A stretch of 35,744 nt of DNA, from NCBI GenBank assembly GCA_037133755.1, contig JBAXNN010000018.1:1-35744 (forward strand). The letters are read 5' to 3'. Source of the DNA: F1-60-MAGs149 sp037133755. Lineage in GTDB: Bacteria > Actinomycetota > Thermoleophilia > Gaiellales > F1-60-MAGs149. The notes beneath the pieces are model-generated. The model did not search any database. It was not told the origin of the DNA and saw only the letters and a program-made list of their open reading frames with translations. This document shows positions 31,910-35,744 of the stretch, in pieces (position 1 is the first letter of the stretch; each line of letters opens with the position of its first letter). The translations under genes were made by a program, and so were the position numbers.

Positions 31910-33187
31910 ATGCAGCGCCCCCTGCCCCGCGAGGCGTTCCTCCAGGAGGACACCTACGCCAAGACGCGCCTTCCCGTCGATTTCGCGTGGACGCTGATCC
32001 CCGACGCGTACACGACGCAGGACTTCCACGAGGTCGAGCAGCAGGAGGTCTTCGCCAAGAGCTGGGTGCCGGTCTGCGTGACCGACGAGGTGCGCGAGCC
32101 GGGCGATTTCCTCGTCGTCGAAGTCGCAGGCCGCTCGATTATCGTCGCGCGCAACGCTGAGGGCGAGCTGCGCGCCCACCACAACGTGTGCCGCCACCGC
32201 GGTGCGCGCCTGTGCGAAGGCTCGGGGCACGTCAAGCGCTTCTTCTCGTGCCCGTACCACGCGTGGGCGTACGACCTCAACGGCGACTGCCTCGGTACGC
32301 CGCTCTTTACGCCCGAGAGTGACGTGCCCGTCGAGGCTCGCGTGGCCTTCGACATGGCCGACGTCAAGGCGTTCGACAAGGACGAGATGGGCCTGCACCC
32401 GGTGCGCGTCGCCGAGTGGAACTTCCTCGTCTTCGTCTGCCTCGATCCCGCAACGCCCGAGCTGGAGCACGAGCTCGGCGATCTGACCGAGCGCCTCGCC
32501 GGCTATCGCCTCGGCGAGTACCGCCTGCAGCGCCGCGTCGAGTACGACATCAAGGCCGACTGGAAGCTGATCGGCGAGAACTTCATGGAGTACTACCACC
32601 TGCCGTGGGTGCACCCCGCGCTGGTCAAGGTCTCACCGATGGATGATCACTACCGCTGGCAGGGCGCGGGCAAGTACGTCGGCTTCTGCACGTGGCCAAT
32701 CGCAGCGAACACCGAGAACGGCGGCTGGCAGGGCCTGCCGCCCGTCACGTTCGTCGAGGGCCAGGATGCCGAAGCCGCGCGTTTCATCTGGCTGTTCCCC
32801 AACATCGCGATCAACGTGATGGCGAACCACGTGGTGCTTTTGCTGGCGCGTCCGGACGGCGTCGGGCAGACCGCTGAGGTCGTCTATCTCCTCACGCACC
32901 CCGATTCGATCGCCGCGAGCGCCGATCCCGAAGCAGAGATCGATTCGCTGATGGCGTTCTGGGACGAGGTCAACCAGGAAGACATCGACATCGTCGAGCG
33001 CGTCCAGGACGGCCTCCGCAACCCCGCCTACGAGGGCGGTCGCATGTGTTACCGCTTCGAGGAGTCGTGCCACCGCTTCCAGAACATGCTGATCGACCGA
33101 ATGCTGGGCATCACCACGATTCCCGCCGGCGATGACGCCGAGACGGTGCGGATGTTCGGACCGCGGGGCAAGGCAGAGCAGGCATGA
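31910..33187 (+). CDS. Rieske non-heme iron oxygenase, alpha subunit
   Basis: 425 residues. Rieske ligands C94, H96, C114, H117 (VCRHRGARLC and CPYHAWAY). Mononuclear iron ligands H230 and H235 in GENFMEYYHLPWVHP. The bridging position is Glu227 where ring-hydroxylases have Asp; Glu is known at this position in carnitine/choline-monooxygenase-type enzymes. The C-terminal FWDEVNQEDIDIVERVQDGL supplies the usual third carboxylate and D/Q region. It oxidises a small substrate, possibly a quaternary amine or betaine, with an unlinked reductase that is not in the window. Its stop overlaps the K+ channel start (ATGA). Confidence 0.85.
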   Translation: MQRPLPREAFLQEDTYAKTRLPVDFAWTLIPDAYTTQDFHEVEQQEVFAKSWVPVCVTDEVREPGDFLVVEVAGRSIIVARNAEGELRAHHNVCRHRGARLCEGSGHVKRFFSCPYHAWAYDLNGDCLGTPLFTPESDVPVEARVAFDMADVKAFDKDEMGLHPVRVAEWNFLVFVCLDPATPELEHELGDLTERLAGYRLGEYRLQRRVEYDIKADWKLIGENFMEYYHLPWVHPALVKVSPMDDHYRWQGAGKYVGFCTWPIAANTENGGWQGLPPVTFVEGQDAEAARFIWLFPNIAINVMANHVVLLLARPDGVGQTAEVVYLLTHPDSIAASADPEAEIDSLMAFWDEVNQEDIDIVERVQDGLRNPAYEGGRMCYRFEESCHRFQNMLIDRMLGITTIPAGDDAETVRMFGPRGKAEQA

Positions 33188-33966
33188 CCGAGCAGCCGGC
33201 TACGCCGTCGCACCACGACCAGCAACGCGAGCGCTTCGGGCGACGCTGGCTCGACCTTACGAGCGAGAATCACATCCTGGTCGCGCCGGTCATCTCGCTC
33301 GCGGCGTTTATCTGCATCGCCCTCGGCAACAAGTCGATCGTCGCGGCCCTGATCGCGCTGCTCCTGCAGAGCGCGCTCTTCCAGATCGCGGTCGTGGCGC
33401 ACATCCGCCAACCACAACTGCGTCGCATCGCGTACATCACGGCACCGTTCCTCGTCGTCGGCATCGTCGTGGTCTCAGGCCTGCTCGCACGCCTCGTCGG
33501 CGTGGACTCGGGCCGGTTTGTCCTGATGGCCTTCAGTGCCGCACTCACGCTCGGCGTGATCGTGCGCATCTTCGGTCGCGTCGCGAAGGCACCGGTTATC
33601 AACGGACGCGTGGTTGTCAACGCCGTCACGGTCTATCTGATGCTCGGGCTCTTCTTCGCCTACGTCTACATGGCGTTCAGCGCCGCGGCGGGCGAGGCGT
33701 TCTTTGCCCAGGGCCCAGATCAGCCGACCACGGTCTTTCTGTATTTCTCGTACATCACGCTCGCGACCGTCGGCTACGGCGACTTCACCCCGGCGTTCAC
33801 CGCGGGGCGCTTCGCGGCCGTCGCCGAGGGTCTGTTGGGCCAGCTCTATCTGGTCACCGTGCTCGCGCTGATCGTCAGTAATCTCGGCCGCCAGCGCAAT
33901 GGGTCGGTGGTGCCGCTGGAGAAGTCCAGCGACACCACCCCCACCGATGATTCCCTCAAGGACTAG
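33184..33966 (+). CDS. Potassium channel family protein (single pore loop)
   Basis: 260 residues. Six hydrophobic segments (about 30-48, 51-74, 82-105, 112-131, 142-167, 210-234) and the selectivity filter TLATVGYGDFTP before the last one, as in the Ion_trans_2 family. The cytoplasmic N terminus is basic and the C terminus is short and lacks an RCK domain. It conducts K+ as an oligomer in the membrane. Start ATG overlaps the Rieske stop; the end converges on the helicase stop (CTAG at 33963-33966). Confidence 0.85.
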   Translation: MTEQPATPSHHDQQRERFGRRWLDLTSENHILVAPVISLAAFICIALGNKSIVAALIALLLQSALFQIAVVAHIRQPQLRRIAYITAPFLVVGIVVVSGLLARLVGVDSGRFVLMAFSAALTLGVIVRIFGRVAKAPVINGRVVVNAVTVYLMLGLFFAYVYMAFSAAAGEAFFAQGPDQPTTVFLYFSYITLATVGYGDFTPAFTAGRFAAVAEGLLGQLYLVTVLALIVSNLGRQRNGSVVPLEKSSDTTPTDDSLKD

Positions 33967-35510
33967 GCGCCGACCGCGCGCTTGCGGCGCTTGTGCCGCA
34001 GCTTCGCGGCCGCGGCCTTGCCCGGGGTCGGCTTGCCGGGCTTGGGTGCCGGCGTACCGTTCGTGTGCACCGAGCGGTTCGACTGCTGATGCTTATGGTG
34101 CTCGCGGCTCGTGCTCTCGCCGCGGGCCTCGACCTTATCGCCATGGTGCGGCTTATCGCCGTGCGACGGGCGATCACCGCTACGCGGACGGTCATCACGC
34201 TGCGACTTGTCGCCGTAGGACGGGCGATCACCACTGCGCGGACGATCGTCGCGACGCGGCTTATCGCCGTGGTGCGACGTGCGCTCCTCGTGCCGCTTCT
34301 CGGTCTTGAGCTCGTGCTTGGCGACTGCCTCGACGCGCTCGGTGTCGACCGGCGGGCGCTTTGCGTCGACGCGAACGGGCTTGATGTCGCCGAGGAGGTC
34401 GAGGTCGACGGGCGTGATCTGCGCGTCGAGCTTGAGCTGGCTCAGCAGCTTGCGGACGGGATGCTCGTCCTGCTTGCCGACGAAGCTGACGACGAGGCCG
34501 TCCTCGCCGGCACGGCCGGTGCGACCCGAGCGGTGGACGTAATCGGCTTTGTCCGCCGGCGGGTCGAAGTGCACGACGCACGACACGTCATCGACGTGGA
34601 TACCGCGAGCGGCGACGTCGGTGGCGCAGAGGACCGGCATGCGGCCCTTCGTGAAGGCGTGCAAGGCACGGTCACGCTGCGACTGCGAACGGCCACCGTG
34701 CAGGTTGGCCGCGCCAACGCCCGCCGCGTTGAGCTTCTTGGCGAGACGATCGACGCCGTGCCGGGTGCGGCAAAACGCGATTACTGTGCCGGTGCGCAGA
34801 ACGAGGTCGACGAGCAGGTCGACGCGATCGTCCGGCTTGACCTTCCAGAAGTAGTGCGTGACGTTGCCGACCGAACGCTCCTCGGCGACCGCCTCATGGC
34901 GGACCGGGTTGTTCTGGTACTCGCGGGCGACCTTCTCGACCTCGCCGTCGAGCGTGGCGGAGAAGAGCAGCGTCTGGCGGTTCGGCTGAACCTGATCGAA
35001 GAGGCGGCGGACGACGGGCAGGAAGCCCATGTCGGCCATGCGGTCGGCCTCATCGAGCACGACGATGTGGACGTCAGAAAGGTCGACGTCGCGGCGCTGG
35101 ATCAGGTCCTCGAGGCGGCCGGGGCACGCGACGAGAATTTCGACACCGCGGCGCAGCGCACTCTGCTGCGCGCCGTAACCGGTGCCGCCGTACACGGCAG
35201 CGCACTTGAAGCCACGCGTTGCGGCCAGCGGCTCGACCTCGCGCATGATCTGCTCGGCGAGTTCGCGCGTCGGGGCGAGGATCAGCGCTGTCGGGCGCTT
35301 CGGCTTGGCGGGCTTGACCTGCGCGGCGACGGCGAGGCCGAAGGCGATGGTCTTGCCCGAGCCCGTGGGGGCACGGCCGGTGACGTCGAGGCCCTGGAGG
35401 GCGTCGGGGATGGTGTATTCCTGGATCGGGAACGGGGCCTCGATGCCCTTGCGCGCCAGTACGGCCGCAAGGTCAGCAGGCACACCGAGATCGGTGAACG
35501 AGGTGGTCAT
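33963..35510 (-). CDS. DEAD-box RNA helicase (RhlE-like) with repetitive basic tail
   Basis: 515 residues. Q motif FPIQEYTIP, motif I APTGSGKT, PTREL, CPGRL, motif II DEAD, SAT, then ARGIHVDDVS and HRSGRTGRAG. The core ends near residue 370. The C-terminal 130 residues are hydrophilic with repeats of the type DDRPRSGDRPSYGDK and finish with a Lys/Arg-rich end (AKLRHKRRKRAVGA), a likely RNA-binding tail as in cold-shock helicases. ATG at 35510 with TAGGAG 4 nt upstream. A TATCGT on the minus strand near 35611-35618 could be a -10. Confidence 0.93.
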   Translation of the reverse strand: MTTSFTDLGVPADLAAVLARKGIEAPFPIQEYTIPDALQGLDVTGRAPTGSGKTIAFGLAVAAQVKPAKPKRPTALILAPTRELAEQIMREVEPLAATRGFKCAAVYGGTGYGAQQSALRRGVEILVACPGRLEDLIQRRDVDLSDVHIVVLDEADRMADMGFLPVVRRLFDQVQPNRQTLLFSATLDGEVEKVAREYQNNPVRHEAVAEERSVGNVTHYFWKVKPDDRVDLLVDLVLRTGTVIAFCRTRHGVDRLAKKLNAAGVGAANLHGGRSQSQRDRALHAFTKGRMPVLCATDVAARGIHVDDVSCVVHFDPPADKADYVHRSGRTGRAGEDGLVVSFVGKQDEHPVRKLLSQLKLDAQITPVDLDLLGDIKPVRVDAKRPPVDTERVEAVAKHELKTEKRHEERTSHHGDKPRRDDRPRSGDRPSYGDKSQRDDRPRSGDRPSHGDKPHHGDKVEARGESTSREHHKHQQSNRSVHTNGTPAPKPGKPTPGKAAAAKLRHKRRKRAVGA

Positions 35511-35744
35511 GGAACTCCTATCGAGCAGTTCGCGCGCTCGAGTTGATTCCAGAGCGGGCGCATCCCCAGGGTGTGTCGACGGGTTCGCCGACAGCCAGGA
35601 ACGTCCTCCTACGATATCAGCGGTTGGCGAATCGGGGGGAGGACATCACATCCGCGCGGTTGTGGCGTCCACCACTAGCCGAGGCCGCACGGCTGGGGGT
35701 CATGCCAGAAGGGTGGACGCCACAACCGCGCGGATGTGATGTCC
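35511..35744. other. Intergenic region upstream of the helicase
   Basis: 234 bp to the window edge. Apart from the helicase leader it contains the perfect 33-bp inverted repeat (35641-35744). No gene with a ribosome site is visible. Confidence 0.6.
35641..35744. repeat. Perfect 33-bp inverted repeat at the window end
   Basis: Arms 35641-35673 and 35712-35744 are exact reverse complements; the spacer (38 nt) contains a smaller AGCCG/CGGCT inverted pair. The right arm ends at the last base, so the repeat may continue. A related shorter sequence lies at 23344-23365. Confidence 0.85.

Overview
This is a high-GC chromosomal segment from an F420-producing actinobacterium. Three things point to class Thermoleophilia (Solirubrobacterales-like), which is an inference and not proof: a fused two-domain fbiC, secreted proteins ending in the Ig-like domain common in that class, and many genes with no Shine-Dalgarno (SD) sequence but a TAnnnT hexamer 6-8 nt before the start codon. 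I see no rRNA, tRNA, CRISPR array, transposase or phage gene. Almost all of the DNA is coding, with many 1-4 bp stop/start overlaps.

Layout. 1-1800 (-): an ECF sigma factor with a zinc-finger-like motif, a membrane helix and a long low-complexity tail that runs off the window. 1928-2944 (+): an ornithine cyclodeaminase/mu-crystallin family enzyme. 2941-4451 (-): two small helical or acidic proteins and a secreted protein. 4735-9842 (+): a two-gene secreted module, a probable aerolysin-like pore-forming protein with RTX repeats, coupled by GTGA to a beta-propeller/InlB-repeat/Ig-like surface protein. 9899-13079 (-): an alcohol dehydrogenase, enolase-superfamily dehydratase and 3-hydroxyisobutyrate-type dehydrogenase operon, probably for sugar-acid or polyol breakdown. 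13163-15102 (-): PPOX, LLM and SDR redox operon. 15145-18132 (-): cofC-cofD-cofE-LLM operon. 18183-19184 (+): an F420-dependent glucose-6-phosphate dehydrogenase-like enzyme. 19262-20716 (-): a Gly-rich/Ig secreted protein. 20871-23291 (+): fbiC. 23381-28359 (-): PAP2 phosphatase, argG and three paralogous EamA transporters. 28433-28891 (+): MaoC-like protein. 28892-29199: an intergenic region with nested inverted repeats. 29200-31806 (-): TrpB2 and thiolase. 31910-33966 (+): Rieske oxygenase coupled to a K+ channel. 33963-35510 (-): DEAD-box helicase. 35641-35744: a perfect 33-bp inverted repeat.

How the genes work together. The core from about 13.2 to 23.3 kb is an F420 island. cofC, cofD, cofE and fbiC cover deazaflavin ring synthesis, lactyl/PEP-phosphate activation, transfer and glutamylation. 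The fgd-like gene would reduce F420 with a sugar phosphate, and two LLM oxidoreductases plus a PPOX protein are likely users of F420H2. The strongest candidates for something undescribed are the secreted aerolysin-RTX protein with its coupled partner, the membrane-tailed sigma factor, and the intergenic inverted-repeat elements.
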